DNA from: Polytrichum commune
Taxonomy: Eukaryota; Streptophyta; Polytrichopsida; Polytrichales; Polytrichaceae
Reading direction: 5' to 3'
NCBI GenBank assembly: GCA_950295325.1
Contig: OX485804.1
Span: forward strand, 19,346,001 to 19,410,000
DNA: 64,000 nt
Positions within the stretch are counted from its first letter, which is position 1. The number at the start of each line of letters is the position of its first letter. A program made the translations under genes and the position numbers. Of this stretch, positions 47,819-58,339 are shown piece by piece. Below the pieces are notes generated by a model. The model made no database searches, had not been told where the DNA came from, and saw nothing but the letters and a program-made list of their open reading frames with translations.

Positions 47819-48150
47819 GGCTGCTGCTGCTGAGCTCCAACCACGAAAATTTACATGAATTCTCCTCAACTTTCCAATCCACACCTGAGGTCTCTTCTCA
47901 TTCTATCACATCCAGAGAACCCCATCGTCCAGCAAATTTTGCAATAAACCCTAGAGGGAAATCTTTGCCTTTCCCTGGATGGACATGGCTGCTGAGCTTC
48001 CTGCTATCATCACAATTCACATGCATTCTCCTCAACATTCTACTCAACACATGGGATCTCCTTTCATCCTATCACATCAAGAGAATACCGTCGTCCAACA
48101 AATTTTGCAGCTAACCCTAGAGGCTGTTCTTCGCCTTTCGCTCGATGCGC
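47795..48150 (-). repeat. Tandem duplication spanning the ARP5 start and leader
   Basis: Two ~168-bp units, starting near 47816 and 47984, run in the same direction. Shared blocks include CATGGCTGCTG...GAGCT, TCTCCTCAAC, TATCACATC(C/A)AGAGAA, CGTCCA(G/A)CAAATTTTGCA and AACCCTAGAGG. The duplication includes the start codon of ARP5 and a few codons after it, so the distal unit carries a second ATG in the same direction. Confidence 0.85.
47951..47986 (-). promoter_or_regulatory. Possible upstream ORF of ARP5 (11 codons)
   Basis: The ATG of the distal duplicate unit opens a frame of 11 codons (MSIQGKAKISL) that ends in TAG about 130 bases before the ARP5 start. Its first residues echo MPAQG of ARP5. 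If the transcript starts upstream of 47986 it would be a uORF able to lower ARP5 translation; the start site is unknown. Confidence 0.45.
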
Positions 48151-48600
48151 ATGAACGTTTCAGCAGCACCCCCACCTCGTAGAGTTACTGTTCCTTTACT
48201 TAAACCCGATTTGAGTGTTTTGTGAGATTGAAGTGCGATTCATTAATGTGCGCAATACGGAGTTCAAAATTGTGCAATGCAGTAACAAGCGATTTTGTGC
48301 CGGAATCCATTGCAGCCGTGTTCTTCCTCCTTCAGGCTTCCGCCGCTCTGAATCCGACGGATTCAGGTCCTGATTGAGGTCCCCGGGTCCGCTATGCGGG
48401 TATCTAAGATAGGACCGGATATCGAATCCAGGGCGGATATCAAGCCTCAACCAGTGTTCTATAAATTTGTCTGGGATTATTTCTAGATTATTTTGAAATT
48501 TATTTAGCGTATTGTCAACGAAAAATCTCTTGCCATGCATGCACGGTACATTACAATTCCATATGGAAATTTCCTTTTTATATTTTATGAAAAGTAATAA
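48151..48600. other. Intergenic DNA upstream of ARP5
   Basis: Moderate GC content, likely the distal ARP5 promoter. No gene is seen. Confidence 0.4.
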
Positions 48601-48650
48601 ATGAAAGGAGGGCATTTTTACATGGAATTTGTGAATGAAAAGTTACCACC

Positions 48651-48651
<1 letters not shown>

Positions 48652-48682
<31 letters not shown>
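48652..48682 (+). repeat. A(31) homopolymer
   Basis: A run of 31 adenines. It could be a retroposon tail or slippage; no retroposon body is recognised beside it. Confidence 0.9.
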
Positions 48683-48686
<4 letters not shown>

Positions 48687-48985
48687 AATGCTTGACATGT
48701 ATGAGATCTATATTTTATTTTATTTTTAAAAAATATATTAAAAGAAGAAGAAGAAGATGTGGTTATTTTCTACATTTATCTTGAGTTTTGTCAAAGAAAA
48801 TTCTCATGTCATGCATACATGCACACATGCATGCACGATATAGTACGATTTCATAAGGAATTTAATATACTCTTAATTGTTGATGACAAGTAATTGATGA
48901 AAGGAGGGCATTTTTGTGTAAAATTTGTGGATGAAAAAACAATCATACAAAAATACTTAAATAAAAAGTAAAAAGAGAAGAAGAT

Positions 48986-49033
48986 GTGAAGACGTGAAGA
49001 CGTGAAGACGTGAAGACGTGAAGACGTGAAGGC
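48986..49033 (+). repeat. 8-bp microsatellite GTGAAGAC
   Basis: Five perfect copies of GTGAAGAC followed by one variant (GTGAAGGC). Confidence 0.95.
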
Positions 49034-50167
49034 TTGAAAATGTGTGGGTAAATTCTTAAATTAAAATAAACGAGGAGGAAGACGTGGCTATCAAACATAA
49101 CTCTAGATAAATCTAGAGCTCCCTTCCCCCACCACATGGTTCTATTGTTGAAGAAAAATCTCATGTGATTTATGCACGGAACTAAAGGATTTCGTGCATA
49201 ATTCATGTGTGCATGCATGGTATGAGTAAGAGGACATGTTTGAAAGGTCAACACGGTATGAAAGGTATGAAAGATATGAAAGGTTAGCAATGAATCATCT
49301 TACTAATTACTAATCTTAATTAAGTTTAAAAGGTTATAAGATATTAAAATTTGAGTTTGAAATCATAAACATGTGTGGAGAATATGGAAGAGCAAACTAT
49401 GAATTTATTGGAGCATAAACCATGAGTAATCAAATATAGTATATATGTACAAACTCCTTGTGAAAAGTAATTGATGATAGGAGGGCAATTTGCATGGAAT
49501 TTGTGGATGAAAAAAATTATACAAAAATATGTAAACAATTTTATTATTTAAAGGTGTGAAGGCTTGACATGTAAAATAAAATGAAATGAAAACAAATTTG
49601 ATGAAATGTAATTGATGAAAAGAGGGCCTTTTGCATAAAATTTGTGGATGAAAAAAATGTAAATAATAATCAAGAGAGAAGAAGATGTGAAGGCTTCACA
49701 TGTAAAATAAATAAATAAACAAACAAACAAAAATGTTAAATCTAGAGCTCCCTTGCACAACCATAGAGTTTTAATATCAATTGATCTATTTACTAGGATA
49801 TCTACATCAATAACAATGATAGGTCTCCAGGTGATTTATAACCAACTTGGATGGTATCACATTCTTCAAGTGTTGGATGGCATCCACTCGATACCATGTA
49901 TGTTACAAATTTTCATTATATCACCTCTATACCCTACATTCTCAACCCCTACATGTCTACTTGTTAGTCATCCCATAATGGCTTTGGAAGGCCCTCTAGG
50001 AACATCAAAACTTTGATAGTTGTAATAGTGACATTCAAAAAGTTTCTTTGAAATCCAATTGTAAATGTTCAATAAATGTAGGTAAGGAGTACGTACCTCA
50101 AATATTTTCAGTTGTCTAAGTATCTCAAGCTATAATACTTTTAAGGTTTATGTGATTAGGTGTAGAG

Positions 50168-50920
50168 GGGGCCATTCACGGTTGGGGTACTACTTTTGGC
50201 CGTCTAACAGAAAACGGACTTTTTTGGATAACTTCACATGCTTGTTATGCTTAGATTTGTATTGTGAAGCATATTTTGGATCATACCTACATTTCATACT
50301 CCATATCGAGTACATTGACAAAGTTAATTTAGAAGGAATAGGGTCATCTAAGATATCCTTTTGATTCCTTAAAGGACATTCAGGAGTGTTGTCTTAATTG
50401 TTCACCTTAGGATCAAGGAATGAAAAGGACAACAAGAATCAATCGAAACAATCCCAATTTTTTTCCTCACACTCATCGTTCAAGTGTGTACCAATAGAAC
50501 CAAATGTGTACTGAATAGCAATTGCCCAACTTTACATGTGGCACCAAACATGTCCAAATATACATATACTCACGGCCACACGTAAAAGGAACGTCTAGTA
50601 TTAGAATTGGACAAAAAAATTTATATGAATGGACACATGACACTTTTACCAAGGTACCAAGATACATAACATGAAATAATTGACCACCAATGCACAACTC
50701 AATAGCAAAAATATGCCACTGATGTGGCCTAGGGTTTAGGGTTTAGGGTGATTATTAAATAATAATAAAAATCTTTCTTGATAAAGCTTATGAACTATCT
50801 ACTTATTTATGTAAAATTTATTGATCAAATAATAATAAATCATGATAAAAACCAAGATCAATGCGACAAAGTCCTTAAGTCTTTTGTCCCAAAAGTAGTA
50901 CCCCAACCGTGAATGGCCCC
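50168..50920. mobile_element. TIR element G (753 bp), perfect 32-bp ends
   Basis: The ends are perfect inverted repeats of 32 bp, beginning GGGGCCATTCACGGTTGGGG and continuing TACTACTTTTGG. The four bases AGAG stand on both outer sides and could be a short target duplication. The interior has no transposase. The G/C-rich ends with a short duplication leave the superfamily open. Confidence 0.8.
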
Positions 50921-51098
50921 AGAGATAATAATATAATTTTCTTTATTTATTTCTTTCTTTCTTTGGCACAAATTGAAAAAATTGATTGCAAAAAAAGAAC
51001 CAAAATATAACCAACCCGGGCAAGCCAACGCAATCCAAGTGGAATCAAGAAATAATGCCCATATGTGGTTTATCCATCCAAGTGACAGTTAAATTACT

Positions 51099-51166
51099 CT
51101 AGGTCATAATAAGGTTCTTGACCCCCCAAGTCGAATCGAAATCGTTAAGGACGTCTTGGTAGGCCA
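51099..51166 (-). pseudogene. zf-RVT retroelement relic, 3' part
   Basis: Continuation of the frame at 57585-58330 after removal of the MuDR-like insert. Minus-strand reading: AYQDVLNDFDSTWGVKNLIM, then stop at 51099-51101. The join through the target site is in frame. Confidence 0.7.
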
Positions 51167-51430
51167 CCCTCGGCACTAATGGCAGTCCAGGCGCGATTGC
51201 TACCTGGCTGCCCAGCGCCCCCCCAAAAAATTTGTTTCCCTCCCCACCCACCCCTTTTACCCCTTGCCATCTGCTTTACTGTAAGTCACTGCCATTAGAC
51301 ATGCACCTGGGAACTTCGGGAACGCCGTAGGGAACGGGTTGGGAACATAGTTGCGGCCAGACAGTTCTGGATTTCTGTCTGGCTAAACAGAAGGATCCGG
51401 ACACTTTTTTTTTGCAGCTTCTGGATAAGC
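51167..51430 (+). repeat. Left terminal inverted repeat of the MULE
   Basis: Matches the complement of 57330-57577, including GTAAGTCACTGCCA, CATGCACCTGGGAACTT, GGGAACGCCGTAGGGAACGG and GGATTTCTGTCTGGCTAAAC, with scattered mismatches. Length is typical of long-TIR MULEs. Confidence 0.93.
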
Positions 51431-51565
51431 AATAGAAGATATTGACTAAGGCATTAAGGGGTTGATACACTTCTTTTGAAAGTGTCCGGATTAGTCCTAC
51501 TTTACACTATTAAGCTTGGAAATTAGGTTTCTTGAAGTCTTTCTCTTCTCCTCTTGTACCTTTGG

Positions 51566-51825
51566 GTCAAGGGTATTGCCTCACATTAGTTGGGGAGTTG
51601 AGGGACATTGTCTCACATTAGTTGAGGGCATTCTCTCACATTAATTGAGGGGGTTGAAGAGTATTGCATCACTTTAATGAAGGGCATTCTCTCACATTAG
51701 TTGAGGAGTTGAGGGGCATTCTCTCACATTAGTTGGGGAGTTGGGGAGTTGGGGTTGAGGGGCATTGTCTCAAATTGGTTGAGGATATTCTCTTCCTTTA
51801 ATTGAGGGGTATCTTTGTGTTTGTT
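51566..51825 (+). repeat. Subterminal tandem repeats TCTCACATTAGTTGAGGGGC
   Basis: About eight degenerate ~25-35-bp copies of CATT(G/C)TCTCACATTAGTTG with GAGGGG spacers, lying between the left TIR and the transposase start. They probably form part of the promoter or a transposase-binding region (inference). Confidence 0.85.
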
Positions 51826-51891
51826 AACACATATTTTTGTAGAGGATGTAGAGTGGGTAGGATTTTGGTTATAGAGTGATACGTATATACA

Positions 51892-54800
51892 ATGGATGAG
51901 TGTGATGATGTACAGGATGATGCATTGTTTTATCCATCAGATGTTGAAGATGATATTGGACTAGATGGTGGGTTAGAAGAGGAGGATTGGGATCCCATCA
52001 ATGCCATTGAAGGAGGATGTTTTTTCCTTGATGATTTTGAGTCACTAGATGACTTAGAAGAAGATGAAGGAATCAACAATAATGGAGTTGGGGGACATGA
52101 ACTTCATGATAAAGGTGAAGATGATGGTGATGTCAAAGGTACTTCAATTTCCAACTTTGACCATGTTTTAGTAGAACGGTCTTCTAGTATTCAATTCCTC
52201 CAATTCACTTTTGCAAGTCGAAACCTCATGATTCATTCTTTGAATCATTATTACATCCCTTCATGTCAAGAGATATTGACAGCAGACCCTCTTTTCAAAG
52301 GGTCTTCTCAATATCATGGAAGAGAAGTGGATCCATATGCTAGTGATAGCATATGTAAGAGATGGACGAACCTCCAAAAGAAATATGTATGTGCACCCTT
52401 TGAAAATGGAACGGGTTTGCTTCACAAGAAAGATAACCCATCACGCCAAGTTCCATGGATTGAAGAGTGGAGTACAATAGTTTGGAAAACTCATGTATCT
52501 AATGGACAACATTTGTCCCTTACAAGGACCATTGAGGCCATTAGAGAGTCATGGAGTACTTCTACCATGAATGGAGGTCTTGATATCAATTTTGTGAAAG
52601 AATGTATTGAATTTTGTAATTCATGTTCATCCCATGGAACCAAACGCAAGATGCAAGTGTGGTATGAGAAACATGTTTGTCATATCGATGAGGTTGAGTC
52701 CAAACTTGATGATATATGCAAAGTACACATTGTTGTGCGTGCAACAAGAACAAAGGCAGTTGTAAGATCCAATCAAGTCACATACTTCAAGTGTCATAGG
52801 GGTGGAAAGAAGCGAAGGAAAAAAAATCATTCTGGAAAAAAAGATGTCCAATGCTCATCAAGTGCTAGGAGAGAGATGATCTCTAGATTATGTGGGTGTG
52901 AATTTCTCATCAAAACCATAGTTCCATTGTCAAGTGGAAAGAAAGAAGATGGAGAATCCACACCGGAAGCTACTATATTGGTTCATAATGTCTATACAGG
53001 ACATGATACAAGATCCAATAATGACAAATATTTTCTACCAGTTCATCCCATGGTGGTGAAAAGGGCAATGGAGGATTTGAAGAGGCTAGTAAGCACCTCC
53101 GCAGTGGCTCTTGCATCTCTAAAGGACGAGGACAAGATAAGGGCACTGGTGAATGATTTGGAGCGCTCTATATATCGATTTGTACTCATCCCCAAAGAAG
53201 TGGAACAACTTTCATATACCATGAGACTGAATGGTAAGAATTGTTTTGCATCTGATTCTAAACTTTAAGAATTGAGATTGATATCCATATTGCATTATTG
53301 TCTATACTATCATTTATTGAACTCAATTTTTGTTTTGTAGATTCTCTGTGAAAAGATGACTAGGATGCAACTTGTGTAGAAGCCATGAGATTATGAGACA
53401 TTGAGAAAGTCTTGTTTTACCAAAACTACGATCCCAATAATGAAGACTCCACAAAGCGCCCTTTATACTTGTCTTACAAGATGATTTTATGCGTCAAAAT
53501 GCAATTCATTTCTCCTTTGGAAGGTCTTGGGCCATTGATTCAACTTTCAAAACAAATCAATACGATTTGCCTCTATATGCTGGTATTGTACCCAACCAAT
53601 GTGGTAGAGGCATGCTTGTTTTCTATATGTTGTGCTCCAAAGACACTGGTAGCAGACAAGAAGGAATAACACTGGAATTATGTTTGAAAGTTGTGTTTGA
53701 GGCTATTGGCAACGTAAGGCCAACAAGTATTGTTATAGACAAACACAAGACTTCACTGCTTGCAATCCAAAAAGTGGTTGATGAAGACAAATATTGTTAG
53801 AGAGATGAACTTGTAGGCACTGAACAAATTGCAGGAAGATTTCTTCTTTATAGATTCCATGTCATGAAGGCATGGAATGAAAACCTCCTCACTCGTGTAC
53901 CCCTTCACCTCAAAAAAAATGTGTGACAATCTATGTATATTCTGATGCATTGCTCAAGTGAAATCACCTTCGACTATGAGTTGGAGAGGTTTTATGATGA
54001 GTTCAAGAATATAGAAGGTGTAGTGATTTATATTCAATCTGGATGGGCCAATCATGGGGTGTCATGGAGGAGTATGTGGCCTACTTGGGAGAGACTCTTC
54101 CGTTATGGAGGTATGGATACAACTAACCATGTGGAGCGTCATTGGGAATGGATTAAGTATAGCCTATTGGGCGCCAAAGTAAAACGTAAGTTACGAGATC
54201 TTGTGGTGGCAATTATGCGAAGTGCTGCAGATGGAACTCGTGTTGGTGGAGCAACACTAATTGACCACTTCAAACAACATCAAGCTATAAGTGAGTTATA
54301 ATCTATACTATAAATGAATTTATTTGTGATATATTGTATCTATCATTGCTAAGAAGTTGTATTGATACTCTGGCTATACTATGGGTTTGCTTATTGTGTA
54401 GATGATTCAGGGAGATTTGCAACAAGGGCTAATGACAAACCACACAGGAGGCGACTTGCTGGAGGAGAAAAAATCTTTCGCTTGTACGAGGTAAATCCTC
54501 ATAACATCTTGGAAGTGGTGGACGAAGCTCATGGTTTCTTCCGCATGACAAGTGAAAGTATAGAAGGCCTTTGGTACTATGTGTCTTTAGCAACACATTT
54601 TTGTGGCTGCCCTTCAAAATCATCTTCATGCAAATATCTTGTTGGATTGAAGATGATCTTGAAGACTCACTATCCCCACATTTATATTAATGATGACAAA
54701 GAACCAAGTTCCGAAGTAAATGTTGGTGAAGATGTTGGGCATATCAATGCCAATTTTGGTGAACATTTGCCTACCACTAATAATAACGTGAAATTCACTA

Positions 54801-55340
54801 CAACGGATTTTGAGGGAGAACCTATTCCTCAATATACACATGAAGTTGTATTTCCATCAACACCATGTGATGAACAAAAACAACTATTCTTGCAAGATAT
54901 GGAGGAGTTGATGAAGAAACTTGACTCTATGAAGATTGAATTAGAAACTATCAGTGTTGATGAACTAGAGCACAAGTTGAAGATAATGAAGAGATGCATA
55001 GCATCACTCAATGAACCATATACCTTTGACAGACCTTCTACCTATAAGTTTGTCTTTAAGAGGTTCTATTTATTCCATTCAAGAGAATATTAGGCGAATT
55101 CGTATGGGCCATGGAAAACAACCTGAATGACAAATTCAGAAGGAGCCTCAATGCTCTCAACCACGTCCAAAGCCAACAAGGCCCATACATGTACTATTGA
55201 GTAGACTAAAACAAAAGAGAGTTGTATTTCCTAGTATCCTAAGGGTAACTTGTGAAATTTGTTTTACTCTTACTAGGATCGAAAGTGGAGAGACAAGTGC
55301 TACTTGCAAAAATTGTCATGCCATTTTAAAGTTGAAATAG
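51892..55340 (+). pseudogene. MULE (MuDR/FAR1-like) transposase, decayed
   Basis: Three exons: 51892-53233, 53341-54290 and 54402-55340, with GT-AG introns of 107 and 111 bases. Exon 1 (447 codons, intact) has an acidic N-terminus and a basic, Cys/His-containing FAR1-like region (YFKCHRGGKKRRKK, ISRLCGCEFLIK). Exon 2 holds the DDE domain: Asp in WAIDSTFKT (53537), Asp in VIDKHKT (53738) and Glu in NHVERHWEW (54134). Exon 3 holds a SWIM-type finger, CGCPSKSSSCKY, in which the last His is Tyr, then an acidic stretch and a coiled-coil-like segment. After a frameshift near 55050 it ends in a Cys-pair region (CEIC...CKNC). Lesions: stops at 53349, 53361, 53394, 53798, 53924 and 55128, and frameshifts near 53470 and 55050. 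The first three stops fall just after intron 1 and might partly reflect a later acceptor. Confidence 0.88.
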
Positions 55341-55599
55341 AAAGCTTTGAAGGTTTTATCATCATTTGTACATTTTTCTTATATATACATGTGTACTATA
55401 GAAGATATATTGTCAAATATATATGTAGACACTTATTTGAAGTATCTATAGATTCAACAACTTCTTCCCATGTGGGAGAATTTACGACAAGGAATTTAAA
55501 GTATTGTCATGAATCCAAGTAATATCTGATCCAGACTCCACCAACACACAAGAGATAATGCAATCAATAAAATATCACATATAAATATAAAGAGTTCAA

Positions 55600-55793
55600 T
55601 ACATGTCATACACATGCACACTCCAATTCCAACACTCATTCTCAACTACACTCTCCAACTCCAATACTTACACTCATACTCACACTCAACTGCACTCTCC
55701 AACTCCAACAATCACACTCACACTCAAGTACATACAAAACCTTCAATACTCACACTTAAGTGCACACATTTTGCTTCATTCTCCAACTCCAAG
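55600..55793 (+). repeat. Tandem CACTCTCCAACTCCAA-type repeats between the convergent genes
   Basis: Several degenerate copies of CACTC(T)CCAACTCCAA(T/C)A lie between the 3' ends of the two MULE genes. They fit a transcription-termination or spacer region. Confidence 0.75.
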
Positions 55794-55800
55794 GTAGTTT

Positions 55801-56632
55801 TTATTTCTTATTTTGCCTCTCGTTAGAGGCAGACCTGGTCGTGGTCTTTCGCACACGTCCTGTGCGTGTATGAGGCATCTCAGCTTCTCTCAAGAGTCTT
55901 TCAGCATTGCGCTCACGACACTTGCGGGAATTATGGATATACATTACCTCCCACTTTCTCATTTTCTTCTCAAGAAGCTTTGCCTTCCATTCTTCTCCAT
56001 CCTCAAACAAGTCTTGTATATAAAGGAATTCGTTGAATTCCAATAAAAGTGCAAGCTATTCTACACGAGCATCTTTGTTTGCTTCCCAATCCTCCTCTAA
56101 TTAACCCAAGAGAAAAAAATTCAGAAAAAAATCTACCAAATCAACTACACAAAGACATTCATTTGTGTGTGCAATTGGTGGGAAGATTTTCAAAGGTAAA
56201 TATAAATACAATACATTTCATACCTTCAAACAATGCACGAGCTTCTAGTATCACTTCACGCTCATGATTACTTTCTGCAAGTTCTCCATATTCATCAAAA
56301 CTTTGAAGCATCAATTTAGTAATCCAGCTATGAGGATGAGTGATAAGAGGAAAAACAAACGACTTGTGCTTCAATCTAACTCCCTCAAGGAAAGGCATAC
56401 AAGACATCTTCAAAGCCTTCACCAGTGTGCCTTTTTCAACCCCTTTCCTCAAGAGAATTGCTTCTCCAAACTTGGATTGTTCCCTCTTGAGTTTGACATC
56501 TACACTCTCGGACAATCTCTTGAAAGCCTTGGTTTTTGCACATGACTTGGCCTCACGTGCATAATTGGCTTTCCTTGCAATCTTTTCAGCCTCAGTGCGC
56601 TTGAAAGCTTTCTTGCTCTTACGAGGGGCCAT
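55801..56632 (-). pseudogene. Convergent accessory gene of the MULE, unknown function
   Basis: Two exons, 56632-56224 and 56096-55801, with a 127-base GT-AG intron (GAAG|GTATGA, TTAATTAG|AGG) and matching phase 1. About 234 residues, broken by one in-frame TAG at 56056-56058. The start is ATG at 56632 (MAPRKSKKAFKRTEAEK); the longer frame starts with a GTG and is rejected. The N-terminus is strongly basic, a likely nuclear localisation signal (PRKSKKAFKR). The middle has THPHSWITKLMLQSFDEYGE. The C-terminal exon is rich in Glu, Lys and Arg (DLFEDGEEWKAKLLEKKMRK) and probably helical, ending in a basic tail. No known domain is recognised. The position facing the transposase recalls mudrB of MuDR, but I see no sequence relation to it. 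A role in transposition is inferred from context only. Confidence 0.75.
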
Positions 56633-57329
56633 AACTTCAATCCACACAACAATATTAACAAAAAATATATTAAAATACAGGGGTTATTCAAGTGGTTCAA
56701 AGGTATCGAATCTCTTCCATCACACCACAACTACTATAGATTTACTATGCTTCACACTACATTGTACTAGGATTTCAATAATGTGATATTCATTTCTTAA
56801 CACCATGTACTAGCACAAATGACAAGGCACATAGGCAAGCTTCAAATTGACAATGCACACATGCAAATTTGAAATCACTTCATTCACTTCAAAGACTAGT
56901 TCAATATAGCTTCATGTCCATTGTGCAATAAATTCATAGAGCTTCAATTACTACATTCACATCAAAGAATACTAGACTAGTTCAAAATCATATGAATAAT
57001 CCACAATGCTCTTAGATAGATGACTTACTTGGTATGGTAGTTGGTGAATGTTCCAAGTAGAATGCCTCAATCACCCCTAAAACACCCAAGCATATGACAA
57101 CACAACAATCAATGTCTCTCCCATCAACCACTCCATGTACACAATGAGACACTAGACATGCACACTAGATTGCACACTAGATTGCATTATGAAGACAATA
57201 ACAAGGAATAGAGACCACACCTCTATGGAGAGAACACAACAGTCAAGAGAGAATGATGAAAAAGAAACCCTAAGGTCTTCACCCACCAAATATACCTCTC
57301 TTCTGTGAGGTGCAAAATATCCAAAAGCT

Positions 57330-57577
57330 GCAAATAAAAGTGTTCGGATTCTTCTGTTTAGCCAGACAGAAATCCAGAACTGTTTGGCCGCAACTATGTT
57401 CCCAACCCGTTCCCTACGGCGTTCCCAAAGTTCCCAGGTGCATGTCTACTGGCAGTGACTTACAGTAAAGCAAAGGGCAAGGGGTAAAAGGGGTGGGTGG
57501 GGATGGAAACAATTTTTTTTTGGGGGCGTTGGGCAGCCAGGCAACAGTCGCGCTTGGACTGCCATTAGTGCCGAGGG
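57330..57577 (-). repeat. Right terminal inverted repeat of the MULE
   Basis: Complement of the left TIR, ending GCCATTAGTGCCGAGGG, followed by the duplicated target. Small indels in homopolymers separate the two TIRs. Confidence 0.93.
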
Positions 57578-57584
57578 TAGGCCA

Positions 57585-58330
57585 CATCCAGGGCCTCTTC
57601 CAAATCCCTGAGAGTTTGTTTCCACTCAATCCTACCATAATCATGCAATGCGTCCCAAACGACTTCACGTATTTTTTCTCAACATGTCACTACAGATTGT
57701 TAAAAACCAAATCATTTCGTTGACGCGAAATAATCCACGGAATACCGCTTCTCAAAATGAACCAGATGCGACTAAACCGTTTAAGTGTAGTACACAAAGG
57801 TTGATCAAACAGACATTGCATCATAGAAAATGATTTCCGTGGGCCGAGATTCTTCTTTTTGGCAAAGAGTTGCCAAATGATGTTGGCAACGTATCACCAC
57901 CTGTGTTGAGGAACTGGATTTCACCGATTGGGGGCCACAATGAGAGCAATTTTTGTTAATCTCGATCAAGATTTTACCACACCACTCATTAACCGCAACC
58001 ACCCTATGAATGACCGACTAGAGGAAAACCGCATCTTTTTGTGCCTTATCTCTGTGCCAGATGATATTCCACTTGGGGGAGGTGGAGGGAGGGATTTCAT
58101 TTTGCCATTTGTGCGGGATTGGTTTCTTGAGGGTTGTTTGTTTAATAATCCAGCTCCTCCCCTCTTTGACCAAGTAAGCAAGGAAGGGGGTAAACTCTGG
58201 CCACCACCAACGAGTTGGGTCAAAGAAGAGCTAATCCAATTTCCCATAAAACAAGTTGAATTTAATTTTGTTCCTTCCTCTTGTGAGGCTATCCACCCCA
58301 ACATGTGTCATTTAGCCTTCAAATGCCGTA
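57585..58330 (-). pseudogene. Retroelement zf-RVT relic, 5' part
   Basis: Read on the minus strand with several frame changes, it shows WHRDKAQKDAVFL, SVIHRVVAVNEW, INKNCSHCGPQS, LRSGIPWIISRQRNDLVFN and WDALHDYGRIEWKQTLRD. These are hallmarks of the zinc-binding region that follows reverse transcriptase in plant non-LTR-type elements and their relatives (zf-RVT). Stops and frameshifts make it a pseudogene. The frame continues across the MULE into 51099-51166. Confidence 0.72.
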
Positions 58331-58339
58331 GGTAGAAAT

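Larger units (their letters stand above)
48594..49760. repeat. Cluster of degenerate ~70-bp repeats
   Basis: A block of the form AAGTAAT(T/A)(G/A)ATGAAAGGAGGGCATTTT followed by AATTTGTGGATGAAAAAA occurs four times, near 48594, 48890, 49467 and 49608, all in the same direction. A second shared block (GAAGATGTGAAGGCTT then AATCTAGAGCTCCCTT) occurs at about 48980-49130 and 49680-49755. Probably a tandemly amplified non-coding unit. Confidence 0.75.
51167..57575 (+). mobile_element. MuDR-like (MULE) transposon with two convergent genes
   Basis: About 6.4 kb. Long terminal inverted repeats (51167-51430 and 57330-57577) share CCCTCGGCACTAATGGCAGT outermost and stay alike to about 260 bp inward. 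A 9-bp direct repeat GGTAGGCCA flanks it at 51158-51166 and 57576-57584; because the right end reads CCGAGGG, two bases of it may belong to the TIR instead. Inside are a transposase gene on the plus strand and a second gene on the minus strand, facing each other as mudrA and mudrB do in maize MuDR. Both are damaged, so the copy is no longer autonomous. It sits in a zf-RVT retroelement frame. Confidence 0.92.

Noticed and set aside
57928-58335. 135-codon plus-strand frame with a Gly run
   Set aside because: It lies antisense to the zf-RVT relic, which explains the region better.
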